Position numbers and translations under genes: made by a program
The notes under the pieces: model-generated
The model's input: the letters and a program-made list of their open reading frames with translations, nothing else
Databases searched by the model: none
What the model was told of the DNA's origin: nothing
Assembly: GCA_905250125.1 (NCBI GenBank)
Contig: CAJNOL010000882.1
Location: forward strand, 32,637-96,636
Reading direction: 5' to 3'
Length of the DNA stretch: 64,000 nt
Source: Rotaria sordida
Lineage: Eukaryota; Rotifera; Eurotatoria; Philodinida; Philodinidae
In this document: positions 39,196 to 53,205 of the stretch, one piece after another
How the letters are laid out: each line of letters begins with the position of its first letter
Numbering within the stretch: the first letter of the stretch is position 1

Positions 39196-42100
39196 TTATT
39201 TTTTTGATTGATGTCGTTTTTTAGATGATTCGGATTTTTCTTTATCATCATCTTTTTTATTAATTGTAGATGAACCAGTATTTGATTCCTCATCTGAATC
39301 TTCACCTTCACGTGTTGGACTTGATGAACGCATATAACTTGATGATAGATTCTTATATTTATAAAGATCTTCGGATGTTTTATCAGAATAAAGAGCAAGT
39401 TTTTTTGTTGCAAAACCGTAACTTCGTCTTGGAGGAGTTGCTATTGTTGAAGAAGCACTAGCTGCATCTTCTGATGGAGTTTCATTGGTTGAACCGGATA
39501 CAATGCGTGATAATCGACCAAATAGAGATGTACCTTCCTTTGGTTTTGTCGATGATTTTGATACAGAACTTTTACTTGGTACTGATGAAATAACATGTGA
39601 ATTTAATTCATGACTTGTTTTCTTCCAACGTCTAAAAAAGATATAAGAAAAGAAAATTAAACTTAATGAAAAAAAAAAAACAAAAACAAACAATAATTAA
39701 AAGTTTTATTACTTTTCATTAAATCTATCATCATCATCATTATTATATTTGTCGGTACGTTTTTTCACATTAAGATTTTCCATATAAGCCATACGTTGTT
39801 TTTGCATGATAGGTTTTGACCATTTTGAACTTACACGTGCAGCCTCATTATCATCCTCATCCTCCTCATCATCAAATGACAACCTAAAATAATAAAAAAA
39901 TATTTAAAAGGAAAAAAAACTTTAATATTCATTTAAAAACTTACATCATTTGAGCAGCTGTACTTCGAATATGATTATCAGCAATAACACCACGATAAGC
40001 ATTTACTTCAGCTATTTCTCGATTTTCTGTTGTTTCTTTTAATTGTGTTAATACACGTAATGCTTTACTACCATCAGCAGCTGTATAAACAACTTGTACT
40101 TGAAATGGTAATTGTTTTATTTGATCTAGATCAATGTTATATTTTTCTTTTAATTCTAAATGAAGAAAATTTAATAAATTATTTTTGACTAAAAAATTCT
40201 TTTTTTTTTTTTTGTTCAATTAAATCAACAAACCTTGTTTATTTCGAATACCAAATTCAAATGATACTTCAGTTTGTTTAGTTACATTACCAATATCACG
40301 TTTTATTTTATCAAGTTTACCATCTGGATCATCAGGATCACGTATGTATAAACCACGATGAACAAATACTGTTGCTTCAACATTTGATGCAATTACTTTT
40401 TGTTCAAGTATTAACGCAAATTCATCACGTATTTTTAATAAATCAACAATTGTTACATTTCCACTTGTACCATCAGCCTATATAATGATAAAGAAATATA
40501 TATTAATATGAGAAAAAAAATCAAAGTTTATTTTACCATTTGTCCAATAACAGGAAGTAAACAAGCAGTACCTATATGTATACAAATATATATAAATAAA
40601 TATTAATCGTTTATAAATGTGGAAAACTAATGGAATGTTGCTATTGAAATCGGTTTCAGTGGAAAATTTGAACGAAGAATACAGTGATCATAATTGTATT
40701 GAGTATAGCCAAGAAAATAAATGAAATTTTTGAGCTAGAGATACACCCGATCTAGAGGTTTTTTTTCTTATTGTGAACAAAAGTCAACAGATTTTTATAG
40801 TATCAGTATTTCAGCCAATGAATGTTTCATTGGAATTTTACTATCCTTATGTATTGATGTTTCATATCAGAGACTGTCTCAAGACGCTTTACAAAAAAAA
40901 ACGTCTAACCCATGATAATCAATGTTTCATATATCTACTATTTAATATCTTAATAATCTTACTAAACAATTGAAAAAATATATATATTTAAAGTTCGTTG
41001 AATGAGCTATGTTTCTTTGAAATTCTACAAAAACAATTACCTGCAATGGTAATAACCGAAATGCTAACACCTTTTTCTCTTGCACGTTCGGTTACTAAAT
41101 AAAAACACCAAAAAAAAAACATCATACAAATAATAATAAAAAGATCGAATATTACATTCAGCATAAAATCGATTTCCTTGGGCAAGTGCTTCCATTTTAA
41201 GAGCTTCATCAACTTTCTCATCTTGTGCCGTTTCTAAACTTCCTAAACCACGATTAGCTAAGCCTATAATAATAAATTATAATTGAATAGAATAAAAAAA
41301 AAGTCAATATTATCAAAATTTATTACCATCAGTACAAATAACAATTTTTGATCCTTGTCGTTGTGATACAATATTAAGTGCAAACATAACAGCTGGGCCA
41401 AGTGCTGTTTGACCACCTTCTTCAAGATCATAAACACGTTCTGTAAGATTTGTTTTTGTTTGTGAAATAGGTTTTAATTCTTTATTTAGTTCACGTTCAG
41501 CTTCACGTATTAAATCATCAGCACTATTTAATTTATCACCACGTATAACTAATGGTTCATCTCTTGTACCATCACCTAAAATTCATTTAAATAAAAATTC
41601 AACCAAAAAAAAAACAAAATATTACAAACTAACCATAATAAGTTATTTCATGATTAAATGTTAATAAAGCTGCACGTCGTGTTGGTGTTTCTTTAACAAG
41701 TTTATCCAAATTAGCATCGACTGCCATTTGTACTCCTTGTAAACGTGAAACATATGTTTGATTACGTTGTCGAATCATACGTGCACCTTCAAAATTAGCA
41801 GCAGCACGTTCTTGTTGTCGAAGTGCATTTGGTAAATTAAATGTTCCTTGTACCAATGTTGTTGATGACATTGAACCACTAATATCAATTAAAAAAATGA
41901 CAATTGAATCATCAACACCAGTCATATCTGAACCATGAACAACAGGTGCTGGTGAAATTAAATATGTTGCATCTTCATTTTTAGGTAAATCCGTTTGTTC
42001 AATATCAACTGTATTTAATTTTGGACAAAATTCACATTGCCATTTTGATTCTTGATCTTCTTCAGTTTGAATTTTACTTAAATGTGATGCAATAGCGCCA

Positions 42101-42552
42101 CAATCAACACAATAAACTGGATCACCGGCATGCATTTCACCTAAATAATTCAATTAAGTTTTAATTATTATTGTACAAAAAACAAAAAAAAAACAAGACA
42201 ATGTGTTTTAATTACCAGGTTGTAGTAATCGATCAAATTTTACATTAAGTACATTTGTATCAGCTTTTCGTAAACGTTTTTTACGTTTATGAACAGTCGA
42301 AGATGCAGCGCCAGCTCCAGCAGCAACACTAGGAACAGCTAATCCTCTTTCAGAGGCTGCCTCACTAAAATATAAAAAAAATTTTATTTAATTGATTGTC
42401 TTTTTCTTTTTATATAATAATATTCACCGATTTGAACTTTCTGCTACACTAAATAAGTTGTCATTATTGATGGTATCAGCTTCCTCATCATCAGATATTG
42501 ATTCGTCCGATGAATGTTCATATTTATAAACGTATTTAGATCCAAAATACAT
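39196..42552 (-). CDS. VWA-domain protein with Sec23/24-like zinc finger, 11 exons
   Basis: Exons (minus): 42552-42428, 42364-42216, 42140-41634, 41575-41327, 41263-41156, 41094-41041, 40571-40537, 40477-40234, 40155-39945, 39883-39713, 39631-39196. They sum to 2289 nt, 762 residues, in phase throughout. Residues ~95-145 hold two CxxC pairs (VYCVDCG ... WQCEFCP), like the Sec23/24 zinc finger. The VWA domain (about 165-390) has a complete metal-ion-dependent adhesion site: DISGSMS (DxSxS), the Thr in EGGQTALGPA and the Asp in VICTDGLANRG. A beta-rich part follows (ATVFVHRGLYIRDPDDPDGK, VSFEFGIRNK). The C-terminal ~200 residues are acidic, Ser/Lys-rich and probably disordered. This domain order resembles the VWA module of circularly permuted Ras protein 1-type proteins of protists and invertebrates, but no Ras part is seen. 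An intracellular metal-dependent ligand-binding role is inferred; the substrate is unknown. Confidence 0.85.
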
Positions 42553-43110
42553 GATTAATATCTAAAATTAAAGTATTTTAAAAATTTTCTGTAAATCATA
42601 ATAAACACATTGTTATTTTTACAGCAGAATGTACTTGCGCACCCCACTAAAAAAAATAAAATGTAACTATAGAGGACTGAAGAAAAAAAGATGATAAAAG
42701 TAGTTGTTTTTTTTTTGCTCTAATTTTCTGGTGATGGCGCAAGTTTGATGATTCATCAAAAATATTGCATGACATCGGCGAAAGAAAAAAACAAGTCAAC
42801 ATTTACTCATTCTCTCGTTGATGATAAAGTGGGGAAAAAATGCAATAATAAAAGTTATTATTATTCATCATGAACTACAAAAAGATTATTTTCGATTAGG
42901 AAGAGTTTGAAGTTATCAAGGGTTAATAGTAGACCAATTTCGACAAGTAGATGATCTATCAATATCTTTCTTGTCACTGACAATCTTTGAAAGATACAAT
43001 AATAATTATAATATTAATGCTCGTTTTAGTTATGTATTTACTTTCATAGGATATTTCTTTGAAAGTGTCAGATTTTTTTTTTTTATTCCATTTATGAGTT
43101 TTCTATTAAA
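42553..43110. other. Upstream region of VWA gene
   Basis: No gene seen. The promoter of the minus-strand VWA gene is expected here. The palindrome starting at ~43111 follows. Confidence 0.4.
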
Positions 43111-43886
43111 TGTTGATAAGAACAAGATGTAGAGCTGCAATCTTCACCATTACAAAGAGAACATCCAGACGTCATAAATAGGTGCTGAAGCTTGGTTGGT
43201 CAGCGCTGGATCAATCAGATTAAGTTTGGTAGACATTTTAAAAACGATATTCTAGACTACAACATTATTAGCTTATTCTGTTCAAGAGTTATAAGGGTTT
43301 TCTTGAGACCTCCACAATTTCAGTCACTTAGCCTGGAATCATTCGGAAAAGTATCTAACTAGGAATAATTCGTCATGCTGAGTCGAATGGCGATATTTGT
43401 TTTTGGATTCGACAGGATCTGACACTGTTATTTTAGTATTTCCAACGTTTCATAATCTGCCATTGTGTAGCATAATAAGTCTACATATCACAAATGTTGA
43501 GATAACAGCGTCAGATCATTTCGAATCCAAAAATAAATATCCCCATTCGACTTAGCATGGCGAATTATCCCTAGTTAGATACTTTTCCGAATGATCCCAG
43601 GCTAATTGACTGAAATTGTGGAGGTCTCAAGAAAACTCTTATAGCTCTGAACCATAACAAGTTAACAATATCAACCTTACATAGATCGAAAGAGAACAGT
43701 TTTTCCTCTCAATCGATCATATTAACAATCAAGATCAATTAAAAATGGGTTCAAAATATTGTTTTTAAAATGTCCACTAAGAATTAATCTAATTTGATCC
43801 AGAGCTAATCAATCAAAGTTCACAACATCTGTGTGTTCTCTTTATAATAGTAAAAATTGCAAGTCTCTATCTTGTTCCTATCAAAA
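43111..43886. mobile_element. Long inverted-repeat element related to the 53.4-kb one
   Basis: The left arm starts TGTTGATAAGAACAAGAT and runs through ATTTCAGTCACTTAGCCTGG; the right arm ends ATCTTGTTCCTATCAAAATT and contains CCAGGCTAATTGACTGAAAT. Long blocks are inverse copies, for example AAAAGTATCTAACTAGG with CCTAGTTAGATACTTTT. The arms meet near 43490, leaving little spacer. The outer ~40 bp (GATAGGAACAAGATAGAGA type) resembles the inner part of the arms of the palindrome at 53390-53971 (GATAGGAATGAGATAGAGA), so the two may be one family. Confidence 0.8.
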
Positions 43887-45581
43887 TTTATTCAAAAAAT
43901 ATCCACGGTTGTTCTTTCTTGACATGGATAATAGTTATATTGATATATTTGCCAGTTTTGGCTGATCTGCGGACAGCTGGCCATCAACGGATTGCTATTC
44001 ATTAGTGAGAGAAAGATTGATTTCTTGAGTACGGATACCGGTCGCTTGATTTTCTTCCAAATAATGTTGGAATTTGTACTGCTCAATACAACATTGAACA
44101 CTGTATTGTGTTAAAAAGCACATATTGTAATCGCAGTCATCATAGAAAACGTTATCTCTGTTGATTGATACTCAAAAAGAAATTAGCTTTGGCGAGTCTG
44201 AATGTTCGCTCATTTTTGACTAGAATATTTGTAGAATTCAATTTCATACATAATGCCTTATATTCATGTTTTTGTGTATTAATCCATTAGATTGTCATCT
44301 CTTGATCATTGATCAGTAAATAATACGAAATTAATGTGCTCGTACGATATATACTTTATTTGTCGAAAAATCACAGACTATATACGTATAAGACAATGGA
44401 TTATCCCCTATTGGGAAACTATTCATCGGATAATCAAGATTGAATGATGTGAAGTATCTCACAACATGGATGTACCATTTTCAAGACTAATTCCAACCAA
44501 CTCAAAGAATCGGGATTGGTGCATCATTAAACGGAAAGTACCATTTAAAGGAAAAGACCAAACATATGTAATAGACAGGAAGGGAAAAAAACCAACCATA
44601 TATGACGTGTATATGACTGGAGAAACACTAAGAGAGTAAAAGGAAAGTATGAATAAACAATAACAAAAACACATATGCAACAAGAACGGTACTCGATCTG
44701 TGTGAACTACTACGAGCAGCTATTCGAGATCGTACAATTTTTTTTGTTGATTAAATAACTTCTAAAAAAATATTTATTTTCTATTTATGAAAAAAAAAAC
44801 AAATGATTTTACATCATTTACATATATTACTGATGCATTCAATGTTCTTATTTCTTAATAGAAACAGACCAAAAGATCTATAACTTTCCCAGTAAACTAT
44901 TCTGGTTAAAGCTTGTCTCTATGCAAATTTTCAAGTTGAAAATCGAAAATCAGTTTTCCTGGTGTTCCTGAGAGAGAGTCACTCCATTCTGATAAAAATA
45001 ATCATAAGAATGCAGTACGCCTACAACAACAAACGAAGAACTCGAATCATTCTCAAAATATTCATAAATTCTTTGATGCCTAGATGATGCACATAGTCTC
45101 AACATAAAAGCGATTAATTAGTTGTTTAATAATGAAACAATCTGTGTCTTAATCACAATTATCATAGATGACTTATTTGGAAAATCCTAAACAAAATATA
45201 AAAACACTGCTCAAACTTCATACAAATCGTTCAATAATAGCAAAGAATTGTTTTCTGCAAATCTTTATATAACTAATTAAGAGAATAAAAAAAACCTTCT
45301 TTTAAGAAATGATTAGATAATTTTCAAATAAATCCTTTTTATTGTTTCAGTTATATATATATTTATATACATATTTAAAGAACAATGAGATTTACAAATA
45401 TTTTTTACAGCACCATCCTAAATGGACTATATGGTTAGATTTTTTATTGCTTGAAAACAAAGAACAAAAGAAAATAGTCAGTCAAACAACAAGACTACAC
45501 ATGCGTATGTGAAAAAAGTATTAAAAAAAGGAAAAACAAAAGAAATGTTGAAATGAAAAAATATTTCGTCTAAATAAATAA
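43887..45581. other. Intergenic stretch with dispersed repeat copy B
   Basis: No gene is supported; a 69-codon and a 74-codon minus frame lack motifs. The repeat at 44824-45130 is listed separately. Confidence 0.4.
44824..45130 (+). repeat. Dispersed repeat, copy B
   Basis: Aligns in the same orientation with 7180-7490. Shared landmarks are TGATGCATTCAATGTTCTTA, the block CCATTCTGATAAAAATAATC next to ATAAGAATGCAGTA, and a tail near CATAGTCTCAACATAAAAGC. Diverged, with several indels. Confidence 0.6.
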
Positions 45582-48500
45582 TTAATTTGTTATGTTCGTT
45601 GAATCAGTTAATAAATATTGTTTTGCAAATTGATTTAATTCATGGTCAATTTTATCGATTTGTTTCGTAAGTTTTTTTCCTTTATCAATATAAGATTTTA
45701 AATGATTAATTTCATTTTTGATTTCTTGTATATTATCTAATATATCATCTTTTTCCATAGCAACATAATGTATTGTTTGTGCAAAATACATTGATAATTC
45801 TTGATGAACTTGTGCACTTGCATTACCTGATGTTAAATCAACAATTAATTTCATTTTTGCTGATATATAATCAGCATATTGACGTTTAAATGCACGTTCT
45901 TGTGCTTTTTTTGTCCACATTAATCTTTCATAAAGATACAAACTACCATAAATACTACCAATAATAGCAACCATTTTCCATCCAATACTACGCCATATTA
46001 ATGCTGATATACCTAATGTAACTAAACTAGATTTTGATGTTGTAAATAAATCATTTGAAGAATTTAATAATGATGAAGATATATAGTTTGTTGATTTATT
46101 TTGATTTTGAACAAAATTTTCCCATAATGATGTTAAACCTAATGAAAATTTAAATTGTATATCTTCATGAAAATCTGAACAAAGATTTGAACAATCCAAA
46201 CGATATGATATAGCAAAATCAGAACGTGGTATTATTGAATCAACAAATAATTTACGTTCATTTGTTAATAATATTGATTTAATACGTTCTTTTATTTCAC
46301 TATGAACAATATCTAATGAATTATATAATGTTGTATGAAGACGATTTTGTAAATTTGTACCAAGTTGTTGTTCAACCCAACGATGTAAATCTTGTTTATA
46401 GAGTGGAATTTGATTATAATCAGATGAAAATGGACGATCAAATTCTTCAATTAATGTATAAAGACTAGAAAAGGTAAAAACGAATAAACTAATTTGATTT
46501 GTATTCATTTGAATGACAACTCAAAAACTCTTGTTTTTTTGAATTATTTCAACTAAAAAATGCTTTAGTTTCTTTTTTATTGGTGTTTAGGAATAATCTA
46601 TGTTGAAATTTGTTTAAAAAAATAAAGAGAACTATAATTTTCAAATTTGATTCTAATTAAATTTCTTACATTTTAACTCTATTTTCTCGATATTTCATGA
46701 CGAATTTTTATCTTTAATTATGAACATTCATCGATATAATACTATGATTTTAATTTTGTAAGATATTATCATTAATGAAACTCTAAAAAAAAATTAGTCC
46801 TAGAAGTTATTAACCAGTTTTATATATAGATATGGTCTCATATTACTTAACAACATAACATATGTGTCTAAGAAAACTTCTTAATCTTCTGCTCGACAAT
46901 ACCTGACAATTGTGTACACTCACATAACCAACCTTAAGGTTAATGTTTCTAAGCTGTTATTTATTTGTAGATATAAACATGAAAAACATTGCGATCATAT
47001 TCTTGACTGCTTGATATGTCTAAGAATAACTGATATAATTAAAAGTAGAGAAGATTGTTTTGATAAGCATAAGAAGACGTTCATCTCCGTTTTCATTCAT
47101 TCATATATCATTCAATAGATTATATTGAAGTAAGACAAAGTCTTAAAGATTTTGAGCCTATGACCTACTATGAAAAAGTTATGACCGTTTTACTGAAATT
47201 TTGTCTATAAATAGATTTAACACTTATACTATCAACCAGGATCATTTTAGATCCTGATCTTAGAAAATAAGAAAATAAAAGGGAAATATTTTTTTGTTTA
47301 TTTCTCAGGTTAGAATAGTGAATAGCATCTTTAAAAAATTACTATATCGATAATGTATACTAGTTGTTTTATCTAAACTAGGCTTAGCAGTACAAGTATT
47401 AAGAAAGAAATGAACTTACCGTTTAATTTCATCATTTAAAGTTTGTGCAACTCTTTGATAAACATCTTCTGATACATATCGAATTTTTTCTTTAGCTAAT
47501 TCTGTTATTAAAATTAATTCACGTTCAAGAAAATTATTTCTATCTTCCGTTTCAATTAATTTTTCACTAGATTCTTGTTTTATTGTTTGTGATTTATTAA
47601 TTATATTAGTTATTGTTTCACATAATAATATAAGAATTTCTTTTCCACGATTTGTATGTTGTTCAAATTTTGTTTTTACAGCTGTTTTTGATATACATTT
47701 TTCAAATTCATGTTCAAATTTATTAAATTCAATAAGACGTTCTTTATATGCTAGAATAAGAAAAAAAAAATTCAATAATTAAATTTGAAATAAATAATTT
47801 AATAAAAACCTTTATTAAATCCACTTTTTGATAAAGTACTTATATTCACATTTCGATTTAATAAAGCTTCACGTGCTGAAATAAAAAACATTCGATGTTC
47901 AGCAGCTTCTTTTCGTTGACATAGATTTAATTCATCACATAGAAATTCTAAACCTCGATCAAGATGTTGTTGTTTCACCTAGATTATGACAGCAAAAAAA
48001 ATGAAGCACAAAATCTCTCAAAAACAAGGGAAAATATTCATTTACCAATTCAACCATTTCAGGTTCATTATCTATTGCATCCCAACGATTCATTAAAATA
48101 AATATATTTGGATTTGATAAACGTTCAGCAACATGATGTAGAAATTTCTTTTCCTTAAATTTTTATTTATTTTTTTAACTGAAATAATTACATTCAAACT
48201 TACTGCTCCTGCAATCGTTGCTTCAGCTGATATAACAAGTACAAATACATCAGCATCTAAACAATATTTTTCAATCCATTCATCAAGATTAACTGAAACA
48301 TCGATGCCAGGACTAAAAACAAAACCATGTTTAATGAGCACATTATATGGAATAAAATTTCTATCAATTTTCTACTAACAAAAGAATCTCCTCAGATGTT
48401 CTCTTCCGATTTCAATGATTTTTTTGTGTCTATAGATACTACATAGTGTTCTAATAAAAACCTTAATATGAGTTGCGTTTGTATTAAAATTTAACTAAGC

Positions 48501-51500
48501 TATCGATTGTTTTTCAAGGAAACTCCTGATTTTCGGAAAAGTTGTTTCATTGAATAATCATATCAGATAATTTTTGAAAATGATCCTAATCTATGTATAG
48601 TTTGAAGATAAGGATATTAAATCTTTGGTAATATTGAGCAAAAGAATTTTTGACCGAATCGAATCAAAACTTATTTGAAATATCAAAATATACGCTCTTA
48701 CTAAAATCAGTATCGTATTCAGTGCAGAGGCTGAGAGGACAATAGCCCTTGGCAAGAGAAAATCTGGATAATACACGGATCAGAGCTCTCTATCGACCGT
48801 TGTATTTGTGCGAAACTTTGATTGCGGACATTTTCTATTGATCAATCGAATAGAAAATGCTCGCCGTTCTATAGAGCCAATACAACATCTACTATATGAG
48901 AGAACAAAGATAGAAAATATCTACTACATTCATATGTATCTAAAGATATTTTTACTTGATGTTGAAATTCGTAACTTTCTTCTGACTTGATAGATGTAAA
49001 GTTTTTACAATTGCACTTTCACGAACAATGATTAAAACATTACACAATTTATGTATACAAATATGTATTTGAGTTTCGGTTTTATATTTTTGTTTTAGTT
49101 CAAGAAGATAATTTTTGACCATTTATTCATCAAACTTTGTCTCTGTTATAAAAGAAGTGATATCTTCTCATAAATTGAGTTATATAGACTGATCATCTTA
49201 CGATATCTATTAAGAAAAAATGTTTGCAATTAAGAGAACACAGTATTTGTGACTTGTATACTCAGAAACATGTTTAGCTGATTAAACATAGAGTACAATG
49301 TGTCTTTCGTATACAGTACTGATGAAATAAGAATAAGTACAGATCTTGTTTTGATTCTACAATGCAGACAGTTATGTCTCTTCCATCGAATCTGATTTGC
49401 AACTATTTCTTCTTATTGACAAAAATAAACCTAGCAGTGTCTGTAATCAAAATGTAACCAATGATTCTTTTCATATTCATTCCTTTAAATCGGATATTTA
49501 AAACTTACAAAACTTATTTAAATGAAATATTCATTGAATATTACCTGTCGACTAGAATCACATCATCTCGAATAAGACGGCATTTTTCTTTTGGCCATAA
49601 AATTTTTACAAGAGAATCTGAATCAAGTTTTTCTCTTGATAAAGCATTACCAATACTACTTAAATTCTAAAAAGAAAAAACAACATACATGATAACAGAT
49701 TACATATATTCTAGGCAAAATTTTAAACTTAGACAGAATTTATTTGTAATTAGGCACAAACCTACGAAATAATTTTCGTTTGTACTAAGAAAACATCGTA
49801 TGTGTCTGTTATCTTTTACTAAATAGAGTGTTCATTTTCACTGATTTATATATGGTGATGTATGCACCAATGACTTCTTCTACGTTGACATTGGAAAATA
49901 AGTTTTGAAAGTATTTTTTTGTTGAACAAGCGAAGTAATATTTTAAATTTTTGAAGTATTTAATCTCGAGAAAAACCAATCATTATTCTACCATAGGGAT
50001 GATATAAGCTAAAAGATCCTTCATTTTTTGGGTAGAAAAATAACCCTAGATGTCTGAAAAATCCAGTTTTCTGACATTCAACTGGAGCTTTTTGGACATA
50101 GTTTTATTTAATAGAGCACAATGATATGTTTCACGTCTCTTCATCGAACTGCATTCGATTTATAGAAGGTCTCAAAGTATCAATCACAGCAAAATCATTG
50201 AAATTTTTCATAAAAACAAAAGAAAAATGTCTCTTGCGTCTTTTGTAAATCGAATGTAGTTCGATGAAGAAAGGTGAAACATCTCATTTTGCTCTATCAA
50301 ACAAAACTATTTCCAAAAAGGTTCAAAGAAAACTAGTGTTGGTGGTCTTGGCTTTCTAGAGATCGTCATCCAAACAGTTTTATTGGATCTTTTAACCCCC
50401 TCAATTCTGATAGAGGATTCTTTGTAGCTATTATCATCGAGAAGAAAACGAAAAAATACAATTGTTCTAAACCTTTGTGTGTCATTATACTTTACATGAA
50501 TCACGTTAAATTAACTTCGATAAAAAATAACTACTCAAAAAGCATAAGCTTAAAGTGCAACTGTACAAGATTACCCTACCCTAACTTGTAGCGTAGGGTA
50601 AGAATTAGAAAATTTTTCTCAGTTATGGCACAGGATACGCAAAAAGCTTACTCTGAACATCTCTAACTTAAAAATCCTTTCTTTTCCTTTTGGTCGGAGC
50701 TTACTAAGACAAATAAGATTTCAATTGAGAATACTTGCGACCTCTACAACTTCCTAGTTTTAATTACACTTAAATTAAAGTTGAACATAACTTAATATAA
50801 ATATATAGGACAGTTCTTTTCTTTATTCTCATTTTTGTTTAATTTCTAAAAACTCTGTTTAAATCTCAACTTTGCCTGGCATATATGTATATATGTCCTT
50901 ACATTTATACTTTTTAGTTCGTCAGATCCTGGTATAAGAACTGATGGTTCATTTTTATCTGTTCCTTCGATCTAAAAAAAACCAAAAAAAAGATTTAGTT
51001 TCTGAATCAAATAAATAATTTCAAAATTCAATTCTACTTGAAGAAAACAATTTGTTGTATGTCCCATACCAATTGGTAATATTTTTTCTCTTAACATTGC
51101 ATTCATAACTGTACTCTTTCCATTACTTGTTCTAAAAGAAAACTATTTATTTAGGAAAAAAAAAATAAAAATTTGAATTAATTAACCTTCCAAAAAAAAC
51201 AACTTTCATATGATCACGTGATATAATTGATAATATCCGACTAACTCTTTCTTTTAATTGTTGTATTTCTTTATATTTATCATTAGTTATTAAATTTCGA
51301 TCAGATTTTATTACATCTACATAAGCATAAAATAAATCCTAGATTTATATTCAAATAATAATAAACAAACCATTAAGATATGTATTTGAATCATTGACAT
51401 ATGATGCAATATTTTTAAAAATGTCAGTTATCGTTATTTTTGCATGAGTAAATAATTTCAATGGAGAATGACCATCTAAATAAATACACAATAATAAATA

Positions 51501-51614
51501 ATTATATTATAGTTTAATTTTATTATTATTATTTTTTTTTTTTTTACTAAATATATTATTCTGACGAATTGATCCAAATGCCGTCGGTTTTTCACGTATC
51601 ATACTGTCGGACAT
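45582..51614 (-). CDS. MFN: Mitofusin (outer mitochondrial membrane fusion GTPase)
   Basis: Exons (minus): 51614-51548, 51475-51371, 51316-51187, 51131-51038, 50971-50903, 49666-49545, 48312-48204, 48153-48046, 47978-47810, 47750-47420, 46464-45582. They sum to 2187 nt, 728 residues, close to the usual 740-760. Mitofusins tether and fuse mitochondrial outer membranes by GTP-driven dimerisation. Family hallmarks in order: [17 protein letters not shown] (N-terminal helix), [19 protein letters not shown] (P-loop, ~95-107), [16 protein letters not shown] (switch I), ILVDSPGIDV (G3), [32 protein letters not shown] (G4). The heptad region 1 helix follows. Two transmembrane segments lie at about 581-617 ([20 protein letters not shown], then [16 protein letters not shown]). 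The C-terminal coiled coil (HR2) ends near YLLTDS. All catalytic motifs are intact, so it looks functional. Introns 5, 6 and 10 (about 1236, 1232 and 955 nt) are far longer than the others; at least intron 5 carries inverted repeats. Confidence 0.95.
50095..50312. repeat. Inverted repeat in mitofusin intron 5
   Basis: The left arm (about 50095-50170) has CATAGTTTTATTTAATAGAG ... CTTCATCGAACTGCATTCGA; the right arm (about 50240-50312) is its inverse, TCGAATGTAGTTCGATGAAG ... CTCTATCAAACAAAACTAT. The arms are ~75 bp with a short spacer. Probably a small MITE inside the 1236-nt intron. Confidence 0.75.
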
Positions 51615-53205
51615 TATTATTTATCTAAAACAATTAAAATAAAAGAAAAATATTGATAAATAGTTTTACTATCTATTGTTCTCGTTAATGACATATTAAA
51701 ATGAATATCGTCTCTTTTCTTGATTAAATCTCGAGAGTAAGATGCTAAATTTTTCTTGTATTAGAAGAAAAATTATTATACAATTTTTTTTATGAATATT
51801 TTTATCTAATATAAAACTAATAACTATTTTATTTTTCTTCATATAAAAGGGAGCAAAGGTCAATATGTTCGAAAATGAAACAGTAATTAATATATAAATA
51901 CGTAAAGTACGGTTGATCATTAATTTAGACTTTGAAATTCAATCATTTTGCCATTCGACGTTTTCTATCCAACTAAGATAACATGTAAGAGGGCGCTCAT
52001 GTATCGTTGACCACAACATAAGATTCAACTGCTGACGGTCACGAGGATACTTTTGGAAATCAAAATATCTTAAAATAATGAACAGGACACTGGAAAAGTT
52101 TTTTTCGTTCAGCTCTCGTGAAAACCATGGTTTAAATGCAAGTATTCTCTTGTAATGCTTAGAAAGGAACGTTTTCAATTGAAAAATTGCTTTATCATCA
52201 AAGACTATTGGATATGAATTATCGACTATGCTGATCTGAGAAATTTCCTTGGATCTCGAAATGCTGATTTTTCTAGGAAACTGGTTTTTCAGCCTAAGAA
52301 ATATTTCTCCAAAATTGTATTTGATTTATTCAGATTGTTGAATGTATCGAGTTGTGTGCAAGTTAAAAATCTTTTCTATTTTTTCGAAAATGAATTTTAA
52401 ATAAAATAATATCATCTTGAAGGTTTTAACATTGAAATATTAATATGTATTTGTTGCAGGAATTAAAATAGTTGTATTTACTTTAAGCAGAAAAACGATT
52501 TGACACCGAAAAATAATCTGAACAGTTCAAAAAATATTTTTGATGAAAAGTTTTTTAGTTTGGAAAATCGGTAAAGACTTAAGAAGACTTTTCATGGTCA
52601 TATTTGAAATTAGGATAGTCGATAATCTATAATTCAGTAGCTTTTGTTGTACTACGAAGGCTTAGCCCCGCCTTCACCTTACAAACAATTGAGTCCTACA
52701 TAAAAAGTAGCTTAAATATCTTGTGAATGCATTACCAGAAGAAGCCTCCATCTCTTCTGTAGACATGATCAGTGAACTGAGCCTAATCTCTCCTCCCCCA
52801 TAGCAACTTTTTTTTTGTTTACGCCATTCAATATTCACTGGTGAATTAGTCTTTCTTTTACATAGAATACTTTTTCTGCCTAATGATCTTGAGAGAACAT
52901 AATCCTTTGTCGTATTGTAATAATCCATTGATCTAAACATACCCTTATTGTGAATTAATCAATACAAACTTTAATAGAGATACGATTATTAATATTATTA
53001 CTTTGTGAGGATGTACAATAAAAAAGATTAAATGTAAATTAAAATAATTAGAAATGGAATTAAACTTTCTATATAAAACTAAATCAGCTAATTCTTAAAT
53101 AAATTCACGACAAGGTATCAATAGGGTATGCTGTTTAACTCTTTCGAATGAATATTACATGCGTTATCTCATCTACTTATCTGTGTCGTGAAGAAAGTGT
53201 TTACT
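51615..53205. other. Upstream region of mitofusin gene, no gene seen
   Basis: The promoter of the mitofusin gene is expected next to 51614. Short minus frames at 51939-52178 and 52674-52940 lack recognisable motifs and splice partners. Confidence 0.4.
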
